Under the pieces are notes generated by a model, which saw only the letters and a program-made list of their open reading frames with translations, ran no database searches and had not been told where the DNA came from. DNA of 64,000 nucleotides from Lycium barbarum (taxonomy: Eukaryota > Streptophyta > Magnoliopsida > Solanales > Solanaceae), in NCBI RefSeq assembly GCF_019175385.1, contig NC_083341.1:60359800-60423799 (forward strand). Direction: 5' to 3'. The position numbers and the translations under genes were made by a program. Of this stretch, positions 12,401-23,762 are shown piece by piece. Position 1 is the stretch's first letter; each line of letters opens with the position of its first letter.

Positions 12401-13081
12401 CGGATATTAGCCAAATGATTGACACTTTTTGATTTTATTCTTGTACTACTTTTTTGCAACTCATGTATTATTTGCAAGTTAAAAAAAATTACAATTTGCA
12501 AATAAATGTTATCCATGAATGAATAAAATATATGGCTCATTGAGCTTTCTTCTATTTACTTGTATTCATATTTTTACTTATATTAAGTTAGGAATATTTT
12601 TAAAATATACTAAGAATATACTTATAATATACATCTACTTAAATTAAAAAATAGAAAGTTATATACTTGGAAAATAACTTAAGTTATAATACATATAACT
12701 TAAACATATATATATATATATTATAAGTAGCTAAGCATATAAGTTAATTTTTTTCTAAGTTTATAAGTTTCTATTTTATAACTTAAGTATATTTATATTA
12801 TAAGTATATTCTTAATATATTTATATATATTAAGTTAGTAAATATATAAACTTTAGTTATAAATTTATATAGCATATATAAATATACCTACAATATACTA
12901 AGAAATACTATAATATAAATATACTATACAAAAAACAAAAACAAAAAATGATTTTTTTTACGTTTAAAACCGGCCGGTTCCAGTTTCCAACTTTGGAACC
13001 AATTAACTGGTAACTTGTGGCCGGTTCCGATTTTCTAATCGGTTGCCGGTCCAGGCTGGTTGAAACCGGTTAACAGGCTTA
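9481..13081 (+). mobile_element. hAT-superfamily DNA transposon, 3.6 kb, with perfect TSD
   Basis: Both ends carry the same 17-bp inverted repeat, taagcctgttaaccggt. The element is flanked by a perfect 8-bp duplication, ccaccaag, at 9473-9480 and 13082-13089, the TSD length of hAT elements. The subterminal regions are packed with accggttaa-type words in both orientations, possible transposase binding sites. A decayed transposase gene lies inside (about 10190-12432). The AT-rich tail 12440-12950 has no coding signal. With its own transposase broken, it would need help from a related element to move. Confidence 0.9.
10190..12432 (+). pseudogene. Degenerate hAT transposase with hATC dimerisation domain
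   Basis: The reading frame is broken by several stops and shifts, but pieces remain. 10319-10573 encodes an acidic N-terminal segment followed by a basic patch. About 10690-11110 reads like the hAT core (VAFDALPFPF, IPRSTCRSDI, ADLGLSL). 11418-11837 carries YDYRIHIQQVHNHF and a helical segment. 11815-12432 ends in the hATC signature LDVLAWWKKYKASHPVLSRM, followed by TVASESAFSQGRQQI and VCIRDW. The hATC domain mediates dimerisation and is the best preserved part. Stops at about 10970, 11130-11300 and 11400 show that no full transposase can be made. Confidence 0.85.
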
Positions 13082-16070
13082 CCACCAAGCACCCCGTTGC
13101 GCTTACTAGCATTAGAGAAAACTTTTGACAAACGAAAATAATTAAGGAAAACAGAAAAGAAACAAAGTTTTTGCCCCTCCACCTCCCTGCCTCACCTCCA
13201 TCACTAGTTTATAAACACAGCACACATAGACCCGCACATACATGTGTATGATATAATATAGATGTGGAATAAGAATTTGGGAATTAGTAACACATGGATT
13301 AAAATAGCTAATGACAAAATAATCCTTAACATGTTAACCAGTATTCTATGTTTAGTAAAGAAATTAAAAAAATATATTAAATGAAAATCGTATAATAGTT
13401 TTCAATACAACAACCCAAGTTTTCAATAAGCTATAATCCCTAAACTATAATTCATGGATTATAGTCCTTATATTACTTTTTTTTTTCTTTCACATTACTG
13501 ATCCTCGCATTATAATTCCTATATTACTAATCTATACATACAATCCTTATATCGCTCGGTCGGTTGGTTGGCCCACCTAATTCTCGATCGATTTGATCGA
13601 ATTTCACTCTCACTATTCAGAACAGTGAAGGTTTCGATCAATATCTTCTCGCCTCACCCACTTGAATCGGAAACTTTACACGTTGGTATTCATGCATTAC
13701 ATATAATCGTTATATTTACATTACTAATCCTTGCATTGTAATTCCTACATTACTAATCTTTACATACTATCCTTATATTAGTAATCCCAGTATTTCTTAC
13801 TTCAAATCAACTTACCCCGTAGGCCGTAGTCTATATAACCTAAACTGTATTTGGGTGAGGAAGCAACAATAAAATGGAAGTTAACAAGTCATTAGTGAGT
13901 GACTTTGGGGCCTACGTGCACGGAATGAGTGTTGGTATGGCCGTATGGGGCATTAAGGAGAGTATGGTGTATTTCCATTTCAGAATTAAAATATCCTTGG
14001 CAATTAGGGGCCGCCATTATACTTATCGTTAATGATGGATGCATAAACTAATAAATATATTCATTTAAATAATTAAATCCCGTGTGAATCATCACTTGAC
14101 TTTAGTTCCAATTACAAGGAACAAACCCACAACGACTTCTCTATTATTTTAGTATCCAAATCATACACGGATATTTCACAATCAAATTACTTAAAAGACA
14201 TTTACAAATAAATTTCTATTATATTATTGAGTGTAACAGAAAAATGGTAAACAATCTGCTATAGCCAATACTCAATAGTATCGTAAAATTCTATATGCAC
14301 AGAGAGCCTTCGATGTAGTGATGAAATTGTGACATATAATCAATTCTAATTGTTTTGTTCATTATTAAAATGAGCCGAATCTAATTAAATATTTTTATCT
14401 ATCCTTTAAATTACGTATCAACTAATAAGAGAGGAAAAAACTCTTGACTTTCGGTTAGGCTGGTCTCATCATTCACGCAATTCTTCCGTCCATCGATTGA
14501 TCATGCTAGTACATATCCAATCAGCACATAACGAATGAAAAAAGCTTTTATTATTTTCGTGTATAACTTAAATCTAAATCTTCTAGGAATACAATGAGAT
14601 GGAATACAATGAGGGCCATTTGAAAAAGAAAGAAAGAGGGAGGGCCATTGACTTGCTTTATTGAGTCATACAATTGAGTTGAGTACGATGCAAAGCTCAA
14701 TTGCAAACCTAGTTGTGGACTCATCTGTAATATGAATTAAACAGAATCCCACTGATTTATAGTTATTCAATGGTCAGTTTCACATGAAAATATTTGATAT
14801 GGCAAAGATTATTCGAAGGTCTACTAAACTGAATTATTTTATAGGTCACGTGTCCAAAGTGGCATTTAAAGTCTGAAATGGAGCCTTGGGTCCTATATTC
14901 TTGAGAGTCACTAAAGATGAAGAAGGAAATTACTAATAATTAATTGCTCCAGCTATTCCCAATTAATACTTTTTCATTTCTACAATCTTCCCCCCTTATC
15001 TAAGAGGAATAATCAGTTAATTTTCCAAAAACAAAAAAAGTGTTACAAAAGTCCTGCTAATTTGCATCATCTATCATGGGTTGGAGAAAGTCTATACATT
15101 AAAACTTATATAAATCTCTTGGTCTTTCCACTCCCATCTTTGTCCTCTTTTTAAAGAAATTCTCGTCAATTAAGTGGTGTCTTATCCACTGACCTAGTAT
15201 AATACAATACTTAAATTTAAACACTTTAACTATTTCTTTTTATTATTAGAAACAACCTTCCTACCCCACAAATGTAGAGATAAAGTGTACCTACATCCTA
15301 CTCTCCTCAAATTCTACTTGTAATATTACACTAGGTATGTTGTTACTACTTCTTTTTGTTAGTTTTCCACCTTGTGTCCAGTAATCGTTTTAGACTCGAC
15401 TAATATGAAATTCCGAATTCACCTCAGAAAATCCTTCTTTAGAATAAATAAACCTTACAACATACGATTTCATTTCCGAAGTCGAGCTCGAGACCTCTAG
15501 TCATAAATGAAAAATTAATTATCACCCCATCACACTTTTGATGGGGAGACTTTAGCTACTCCGTTGACGGAAGTAAACCCTTTAATGGTCGATTTTAGTC
15601 TATTTTTATCATTTTCTTAGTCAAGACACCTAGAATTTTCACAAAATTAATGACCATGTATACACACAACAGGATAAATACCACAAAAGATTGTTAAAGA
15701 CGTCAAAATCAAGGGAAGGCAGACTGACACCTAAGGTATATACCAAATCGATAAGCACATGACATATGTAACCGTTTTAATTTGTAGTTATTTTAAAGTA
15801 TTGAAAACTTAACCTGGTTTCTAACATAGTAACGACTTATAATCAAGGAAAAGAAAAATAAAAAACCAAAACAAATTACTCACCTCGATTTTTCGTATGG
15901 ATAGTTAAATTAATTAGACGTATACATGAAAATACGAGGGAGACTCTTCCTCGAAATCGGGTGATGTATCACAGGAATTCTCAGGAAAGAGCTTTACATA
16001 TAACTACTGGACTTAATGTTACAGCCTTACAGATATTAGTAGTCTTGGCAATAGGGAGGAAGAATTTCTT
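13082..16070. other. Intergenic, no gene recognised
   Basis: About 3 kb of AT-rich sequence with no open frame of interest on either strand. A stretch around 15300-15540 has T-rich words and a 'gtgtccagtaatcg...gactcgactaat' pattern that recurs in altered form near 16925-16990 (gtgtccagtacccgc, ccccgactaat), so it is probably a dispersed repeat. Nothing else could be assigned. Confidence 0.45.
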
Positions 16071-16085
16071 AAAAGTTGGATATAA

Positions 16086-16220
16086 CTTTTTTTTTTTTTT
16101 TTTTTTTAAAATGTTTTTATTAAGGGGGCTGCGAAAGGGGATCACAATATGGGGATGCGAACTCTCACCAACAAGGTGAAAGTTCAGGTAACCAACCAAC
16201 TGAGCTACTAGATCCCTACT
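16086..16220 (-). mobile_element. tRNA-derived SINE, 135 bp, with 15-bp perfect TSD
   Basis: On the minus strand the head carries an A box (tagctcagttgg, 16207-16196) and a B box (agttcgcatcccc, 16163-16151), the internal promoter for RNA polymerase III. A short tRNA-unrelated body follows and then a 21-nt poly-A (T run 16087-16107 on the plus strand). The insertion is bounded by aaaagttggatataa at 16071-16085 and again at 16221-16235, a perfect 15-bp target-site duplication. It is not a functional tRNA gene: the 3' acceptor half is replaced by the SINE body and tail. Confidence 0.88.
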
Positions 16221-16452
16221 AAAAGTTGGATATAATGTTACTATCATTAGTGACAAATTCAACAATATTAAGGTTAGGGTGAAATATCTATTCGTCAGAT
16301 AAGGAACTAAAGGCGGATCTAGGATTTCTACAACATGGGTGTACTATTAAAGAAAGGAGAATAAAAATGAATCAATTTCTCTTGATTGATAAATAACCAA
16401 GTATACCATTAAGCCTCTTTGTGGCATTGGTGCCAACATGTAATATTAGCCA

Positions 16453-16780
16453 AACAACAACATACTCAGTGAAATCCTACATAGTGGGGTCCGTGGAGGG
16501 TATAGTGTACGCAGACTTTACCCATACCTTGGGAGATAGGGAGACTATTTTCGGTAGACCCTCGGCACAAGGATCAGACAAGCAGTTCAAAGCAGTATAA
16601 AAGCTATGGAAAAATACTGTAAAAAGCATGAAAAAAGCTGACTGAAAAACAAAGAAGCAGTAACTACCACAAAATAATACGATAATCAAAGTACAAGAAA
16701 CAACATATAGCAGCAGAAATCGAAGGACAAAAAAACCTATAAGAATACTACTACGATTAAGTAGGATAGCGCTCAACTAC
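16453..16780 (-). mobile_element. Longer copy of the (TTG)n-ended SINE-like family
   Basis: Begins on the plus strand with aacaacaacatactcagtg, then carries gtggggtccgtggagggta, gtgtacgcagactttaccc and tagaccctcggcacaagg, the order of words of a repeat common in Solanaceae DNA. Read on the minus strand it ends in a (TTG)n tail. The 5' (right) boundary is uncertain and no TSD was found. Confidence 0.6.
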
Positions 16781-17860
16781 CTGCTAGAAAATATGTACAT
16801 AAAATATCTAGTTTTGCGGAAAGTTCATGGGCCACATGTCTAAAAAAATTGCACATAAATACGCCCCTGCAAGGAAATGATTTGATTTAGGCTGCCATAT
16901 TCTTTTTTTTTTCCGCTTTCTCATTCGGTGTCCAGTACCCGCATTAAGGCCCCGACTAATCTAGATTCACGCCACGTAAGGCCTATTTAAAGGGGAGTAA
17001 TATGATTTTTTCCATACTCAGAGTTCCAACGTGACACCGCTGATTAAGAGTGGAGGAACCCTATCCATCCCACCACAACCCTTGTCAGTTTGATTTCTCA
17101 TTATCACAAAACCGACCCAAACCTCCGGCGGAGGTCAACGTTTGATCCAAGAGTCGCAAATACATCAACCCCTTTGAGCTTGATTTTGAATTTGGTGGTC
17201 TTGATTTCTTGAACTTGTATTTGAATTCAAGAGCCTGAAGCTTGATCTTGAATATGGATTTGATTTTGACTTGAATTGATTCACCACGAACACTTTGATG
17301 ACCGCGACGAACAATTATTCTTAGACAAGCAAGTGAATTTGATCTTGAACTTCTTGGTATTTAATTTGCCTTCATTGACTTTGATCTTGAAAGCCTTGCT
17401 ATTTGATTCACCTTCGTTCTTGATCTTCGGATATTTGAAACTTGTAGACGAGTGCTTGAATGCTTGTAGCTTGTAGGGAACTTGTAACGTTTGTCCACGA
17501 GCTCCCTCTGGTTTCTTGTTTTAATTTTGGTTCCTTTTTTCTGAATTATGAGGCCCCTATTTGTAGTTGTAGGATGGAAGAGTTGTGATAAGGATAAACC
17601 CTTCATGACCAATCAGAATGAAGTGACACGACAATAATTGATTGGCCGAAAGATGTTACTTGTACACTAGGTATGCTGTTAACACTTGGCATAATCCTAT
17701 TGGCCCCTTAGTTTGACTTGGCGTGCCACATCATTTCACACGTGACACTAATTTGGGACTCTAGGAAGATGACATCTTGGACTTAACAAAGTGGACTCGT
17801 CATTCATAGCCCAACGCATTTGGACCGTTTTAATTAAATCCATATTTATAATTGGACTTA
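16781..17860. other. Intergenic repeat-like stretch
   Basis: Contains a dispersed-repeat motif near 16925-16990 and a region (17150-17460) with many reiterations of cttgatcttgaa-like words, suggesting an old LTR or satellite-like remnant. Short open frames here (for example 17276-17476) are low complexity and not believed to be genes. Confidence 0.4.
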
Positions 17861-17869
17861 AATAATTAA

Positions 17870-18706
17870 GGGAGAACTACGTATATATACATATTAAGGA
17901 GAAATATTTACGAAACATGACGATAGTTTTATATTTACAAAACATAGCATTACAAACTCTATACAAAACTTTTTTTTTTTTTTTTAAATTATTATCTTTT
18001 AAAAAAATAAATTGTTTTTACATTTTTTTTATATTTTTAATTTTTTAAAAATATTGTTTATTAATTATTTTAAAAAATTATTTTTTTAAAACATTTTTTT
18101 CGCTCAAAAATTTCTGTATCAAAGTTGTATGAAATATGTATGTCTCGCTCAAGGTTTAAAAAGTTCGCTCAAAATTTAGTGTATGAAAACGGTATGAAAA
18201 ATGAATGAAATGTGTATATCTCGTTCAAGGCTTAAAAAATCGGCTCAAAATTGTGTTTATGAAAACAATATGAAATTTTTATCTCGCTCAAGTCTTAAAA
18301 TTTCATTCACACATACACATTTCATACATTTTTCAAGGCTTAAAGTTTTCGCTCACAATTTTGTGTATGAAAATTATATTAAAAATTTAGCTCACACATA
18401 CACATTTCATACATTTTTCATACAACTTTCTTACACAAAAATTTGAGGTAATTTTTTAAAGGTTTTTAGCATATATATAATTTTTTTTTAAAATAAAATA
18501 AAAAATTTAAAAAATATAAAAATTATTTTAAAAAAAATTAAAATATTTTTTAAAAAAGTATTTTCTGGAAAAAAATAATAAAAAAAAGAAAAATATTTGA
18601 AAATCTGTCATGTTTCGTAATATATCATTATGTTTTGTAAATAAGGAAAATTATCTATATATTTTGTAATAAAGAGTCTTGAGTAGGTACCCTATGTAAT
18701 TTTCCC
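17870..18706. mobile_element. Mutator-like (MULE) MITE, 837 bp, with perfect 9-bp TSD
   Basis: The ends begin gggagaactac and, read inward from the right, gggaaaattacatag; both are followed by matching words such as tttacaaaacata and tacgaaacatga. The flanks are aataattaa at 17861-17869 and 18707-18715, a perfect 9-bp duplication, which is the MULE length. The interior is almost pure A/T with repeated 'cgctcaa...aaaa' units (18090-18450) and no gene. Confidence 0.8.
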
Positions 18707-19070
18707 AATAATTAATCCAATTATATCAGACCACTTATTTATTTGGACTAATATATCTTGAATTTAATATTGTCCAAATTTCTTGTTTACATTTAACGAA
18801 ATTTCGTTATCTACATTTACAACTCAAACATAGTTAAAAAATTTAACTAAAGACAATGTGTGAATAGAAAGCATTTTTCTCATTTGGTGTAGTACACATT
18901 ACTGCTACATTTGTAATTGCTAAGCGAAACGTCGACATCATGTCCTAAATGGATAGTTTAGTGGCCGCTGTATCATGATGTCGAATCGCATTAATGACAT
19001 TGAACTATTGCTTTTGCAATTAGTCATCACAAGTTATGTTAACTATATTAAAAAGAGCATAATTTATATA

Positions 19071-19622
19071 CGGAAAAGGCTCAAATATGCCATGAAACTA
19101 TCGAAAATGGCTCATTTATGCCATCAAACTATAGGAAATGACTCATTTATGCCATCGAACTAAAGGAAATGACTCATTTATGCCACTCATCAATAGTTTG
19201 ACTCATTTATGCCATCGCCGGTTACCAAAATGACTCATCCATGCTATATTTCATTAAAGCTAGTCTTACAATATCATATATGACACATGACCTTCAACTA
19301 GATTATGATTGTGGGTGGGTAAGGTGTATGAGTCGAATTTTTTATTAATTTGGTATTTAAAATTGGGCTGGTTTAATTAAACGACGTAGACCTCTAATTG
19401 AAGGCTACGTGTCATAACTGGTATTATAAAATCGGCGTTAATAAAAAATGGCATGGATGAGTCATTTTGATAGTGAGCGATGACATACATAAGTCAAACT
19501 ATTGATAAGTGGCATAAATGAGTCATTTCCTATAGTTCGATGGCATAAATGAGCCAAACTATTGACGAGTGGCATAAATGAGTCATTTCCGATAGTTGAA
19601 TGACATATTTGAGCCTTTTCCG
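19071..19622. mobile_element. MULE-type MITE with long TIRs, 552 bp, perfect 9-bp TSD
   Basis: Both ends start cggaaaaggctcaaatatg when read inward. The TIRs extend about 150 bp and are built from repeats of a 'gactcatttatgccat' unit. The flanks are atttatata at 19062-19070 and 19623-19631, a perfect 9-bp duplication. It lies about 360 bp beyond the stop codon of the CYP716A gene, so it may affect that gene's 3' end or be transcribed with it. Confidence 0.85.
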
Positions 19623-19985
19623 ATTTATATATAGTGACGATGTAAATAGATTTGTAGTTTATAAATTGTAATGGATAGCCTTATACCAATAGATAAAAGT
19701 GACATGATAGTGCATGTGTAATATTCTTACACTATAATTACGTATAAATTATACTCTATTAAAAAAACGAAACATGTAGATGCAAGTAATTAATTTATGG
19801 AGATTGAACACTAATTATTGGTCACACATCTAAAAGTGCCTTAACAATAAGAGGATACAAACCAAATAAATTTAAGGGGACACCAAAAAATAAAAAGAGA
19901 ACAATAAGTAAAGAAACATGAAAAGGAATAAGTAATATAAGTTACAAATTTAATTTGTTACTATAATAAGCCTTTGCAGTCTTGC

Positions 19986-22900
19986 TCATGCCTGCTGGTT
20001 GTGACTGTAGAGTCGGACGGGGAGTCCCTTCGCCGGGATCGGCATCGGATTGACGACGATTTTCTCATCTAGAATAATTTTTTCCCACTTGAATCTTTTA
20101 ACAAGATGATGCATGAAAACAAGAATTTCTAGACGAGCATACTCTTTTCCGGGGCACATTCTTGGTCCTCCACCAAATGGTACAAATGTGTATGGAGCAG
20201 GCCCACTTCCTTCAAATCTTGAAGGGTCAAATTTTTCAGGTTCAGGGAAGAAGTCTGGACTCTTGTGGGTAGAATTGGCACTCCAATATATCTGCATATA
20301 TGAGTCCATAAAAGAAATTAGAGTTTGGTAAATAGTTAACGCCATTAGAGCTTATTAAACTCCAAAATTTATTTGTGCCCTGAGAGTGATATTATTTATT
20401 AAAAGTTAAAGCGATTCATAACAAAAACTAGGGTCACAGCGTACCAATACTGAAGGAGTAGGTTAATATTATAGTAGTTTGATATTGTTCTAACAAAAGT
20501 AATTTCTTATTTTGTCAACATATATAACTGTATCCATGACAAACAAAGGAGGAACTACATCATAAACAAAAATATGTAAACTTTTTCACAATATCAGATT
20601 AAGTTGACATACAACAAGAAAGTAACCCTTCCTTGCAATTAGTATATGGTACACTTAAAAATAGAATAATAACATTCTATATGTCCATCCTGTATTATCA
20701 CATATCCATCATTAGAATATTAGTTACTTACACTATCAATCTATATAAGTTAAGAGGATATGTATTTAGTTATTTACCTTCCATCCTTTTGGAATGGAGA
20801 AACCATTGAAGACGAAATCAGCAAGGGCTTCCCTAAAAGCACCTTGAAGTGGTGGGGAAAGTCTTAATACTTCACAGGCAACATTCCATGAATATTTCAT
20901 CTTTTTAATGTCTTCCCAGTTCAATAATTCTCCTGGAGCTTTTGATTTGGCTATCTCCATTTGCTCTATATATTTTGAACAACAAAAAAAATAATTGTAA
21001 GCGTTCAGCATAGGAGAAAATAGAAGGAAAAGTGATCTAAGATAAATACATTTACTTTTTGTCCAGTTAATATGGTATTTAAAGCAAAACAATATCTGTG
21101 ATAACCAATCTACCATAATTAGTTAAATTACATTAAAGTGTAAACATTGTCCATGGACAAAAACCACAGGATTGACCCTGGCCAGATCACAAAGAGATTT
21201 AATTTTGTAGATGCTAGTAGAACCGACCAGTAATACTCCCTCCATCCATTTTTAATTGTTCATGTTTGACTTGGCATACCCTTCAGAAGAATTAAATAAA
21301 ATGATAATTTTACTATATTACCACCAATTATTATAAATAATTAAAATAATTGAAATCAATCAAACATACTTTAAAAGTTATACCGTCACTAACAATTAGT
21401 TGAAGTTTCCAACCCAATAATTATAATAAGGGTAAAATAGACATGAAATGATCACTACATGAAAAAAGATATTTGGCAACAATTTTTTTTGTTGCCATAG
21501 ATTGATTATTGTTGCAAAAAGTACTATTGACAACAAAAAAAATAAAATTGTTGCATAAACTTTTCCCAACGGCTGTTATTGCAACGACGTGCAACAATTT
21601 TTTTTGTTTGTTGCCAAAAGTACTTTTTGCAACAATAATCAATAGTATGACAATAAAATTAAATTGTTTGGCAACAAAAAAGTTCATTTGCCAACAATAA
21701 AACCAAGTTGTTGTCAAATATTAATTTTTTTTGTTGTCATTTCTATACTTTCTTGTAGTGGATAAATTATCTCTTGATTTTCCAAACTAGACAAGTAAAA
21801 TAAACATTATTTTTAGAATACTGGATAAGTAAAAAAGAACGGAGAGAGTATTTTTTAGCCATGCATATCACGATAGTACAAATGAAATACTTTTAAATAG
21901 GTAAAAGGGTTGGTGATTGGATGATCCTCAGTAAAACCAAAAGAAGGTGGCAACCCAAATTATATCTTGCTCACACCTAGTAGTACTGCACTTTAATAAA
22001 CGATCTTATTAGTTTAATTTTTTTACTTTAGAGCAAAAATTATGAATATTGTTCAAAATTCAAAACCGTAAATTACGTACTTAAATATCCTACTAGTCAC
22101 TTAGTGCGCTCAGTCAGGTATATCGAACACTAGCTTTACTTTTGGTCGTTTCAAAAGATAGTGAGTAGCTTTCTTGAAACAGGGGCATGTTCACACACAC
22201 ATAGAAGTTAACTAAGAAAGCAAAGAAAAACGAAACTTCCTTTTCCCAATTTTCGTTCTATGCACCCACAAATACTTATTCACATGTTAAACTCAAAATT
22301 GCATGGGAAAAGATACAATCTTAACTGTGTGTGGATGTCTAGTATCAAAATGACGTTTATACGACTATGATATCATGTTTAATTTTCCAGATGAAAAGAA
22401 GGGTTATAATGGTGTAAATTATTTTTGCACTATCAAATTATTTAAAAGACAAATTATTTTATATTAAATGATCTATAGAAAAAACATGATGGCAACAAAA
22501 CGATAATCGGGCTGGTTAAATTAAGCAAATGGTGTAAATGGTCTTATAAGATGCTATAAATATGACATTTTATATAAGGTACGTATTCGTAACATGCAAA
22601 AAATAGTAAGTTACATGTTATAGCAGGTGAAACTATGTGTTAATTGTGAATACTTGGGTATAGGACGACTAAAAAAATAAATGAGTTAGTTACCTTTGTA
22701 AACTCCTTGATAGATCTCGGGAAGCTCAGCAAGATACTTAACTATGAAAGTACAAGCAGAGCTAGCAGTATCATGTCCACCAATTAACAACCCTAATATC
22801 TTGTCAGCAATATCCAACTCCTGCATGAATTTCCCATTTTCATCACACGTTAAGAGCATGTGTGACAATATATCTTGTGTTGCTGATGCTTTCCCCTCTC

Positions 22901-23645
22901 CCAAATCAATCTTCCTTTGTTTAATAATTGCCACTAGCTCTTTCCTAATAAAATTTGAAGCCTTAATTGCTCGATTAAATGGTGTTCCAGGCAAGTCTAT
23001 AGGGATTGAAATCAAACCAGAAGCCAAAACATCGAAAGGGTCTGCGAATTTAGCCACATGGGTAGGATCTTCCACACTCAAAAACAATCTACATGCTAAC
23101 CAAAAAGTGTAACGTTTTGCTAATGGGAAAACAACAACTTGATCATTATTTTCCCATCCGGAAGCAAAGTGACGTCGGGCTATATGGTCCATGATACCAA
23201 CGTAACGTTGCAACGCTTCGGGTTTGAAAAAATTCGGTAGCATTTTTCTCATTTTAATAGCTTCTTCTTTAGAAGATGTTTGTGTTGAAGATGGAAAGAC
23301 TTTGTTAACAGAATTTGGCCACCATGCTTGTACTAGTTTGTTTTCGTTCGAAAACAAGAATTTGTTGCCCGAGGCACCACAAAAAACAGCGGCTTGTTCA
23401 CCTAGAAGGTGAGTTTTGAAGACAATGGAAGAGTACTTAGCTATACGATCGAAGATAAATTTTTCAGGGTGGCCTTTCCAACCAGTGGAAAGAAACTCGA
23501 GGCTCTCTCCGACTATAGGCCACCCTGTCTTGCCCGGAGGAAAGGGGCCGGACAAGGCGGATTTGTTCTTGTAGAAGAGGAAGTGAAGGGAGAGGGAAAT
23601 CAAAAAAACAAATAGGCAAAGAAGAGAGACATAGAAGAACTCCAT
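19986..23645 (-). CDS. CYP716A: CYP716A-type cytochrome P450 (triterpene oxidase), complete, 3 exons
   Basis: Three exons on the minus strand, 23645-22694, 20965-20778 and 20291-19986, join to 481 codons plus stop, the usual length for CYP716A. Introns are GT-AG (1728 bp and 486 bp). The protein has an N-terminal membrane anchor (residues about 4-25), the proline-rich hinge [15 protein letters not shown], the I-helix oxygen-binding motif GGHDTAS (about residues 287-293), the ExxR motif EVLR, the PERF-like FDPSRF, and the haem-binding loop [11 protein letters not shown] with the axial cysteine. The [17 protein letters not shown] and [16 protein letters not shown] segments are hallmarks of CYP716A enzymes, which sit on the ER and oxidise pentacyclic triterpenes, classically C-28 of beta-amyrin to oleanolic acid. 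No lesion is visible. The exact substrate cannot be read from sequence; another site on the triterpene skeleton is possible. Confidence 0.93.
21236..21848. mobile_element. Stowaway-like MITE in intron 1 of CYP716A
   Basis: The ends are ctccctccatcc and ggagagag-type inverted sequence, and TA dinucleotides flank the element (21234-21235 and 21849-21850), the Tc1/mariner target. A CACTA MITE is inserted inside it (21453-21760), so the original element was about 300 bp. Confidence 0.75.
21453..21760. mobile_element. CACTA-type MITE, 308 bp, nested in the Stowaway-like MITE
   Basis: Starts CACTACATGAAAAAAG and ends CTTTCTTGTAGTG, the CACTA...TAGTG termini of the En/Spm superfamily, with a 3-bp duplication GAT at 21450-21452 and 21761-21763. 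The interior repeats ggcaacaa and ttgttgc words in both orientations and could fold on itself. It lies in the intron of an intact gene. Confidence 0.85.
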
Positions 23646-23751
23646 GCCTTTGTTTCTAACAAATATAAGTTGTCACACTGTTTTAAAAGAAATGCTCTTT
23701 GTGTGAGTTCTTTTTGTTGGATGAGGTTGGATGGATGGGGAGAACTTAGGT

Positions 23752-23762
23752 AGTATATATAG
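23752..23762 (-). promoter_or_regulatory. Likely TATA box of the CYP716A gene
   Basis: The minus strand reads ctatatatac about 108 bp upstream of the ATG (23643-23645), a distance compatible with a short 5' UTR of some 75-80 nt. Other upstream elements could not be assigned. Confidence 0.55.

Noticed and set aside
16151..16216. A possible tRNA gene on the minus strand
   Set aside because: A and B boxes are present, but the acceptor half is missing and the sequence ends in poly-A with a TSD, so it is a SINE.
17276..17612. Frames near 17.3-17.6 kb as a hypothetical gene
   Set aside because: They derive from reiterated cttgatcttgaa-like words and have no start context, splice partners or known motif.
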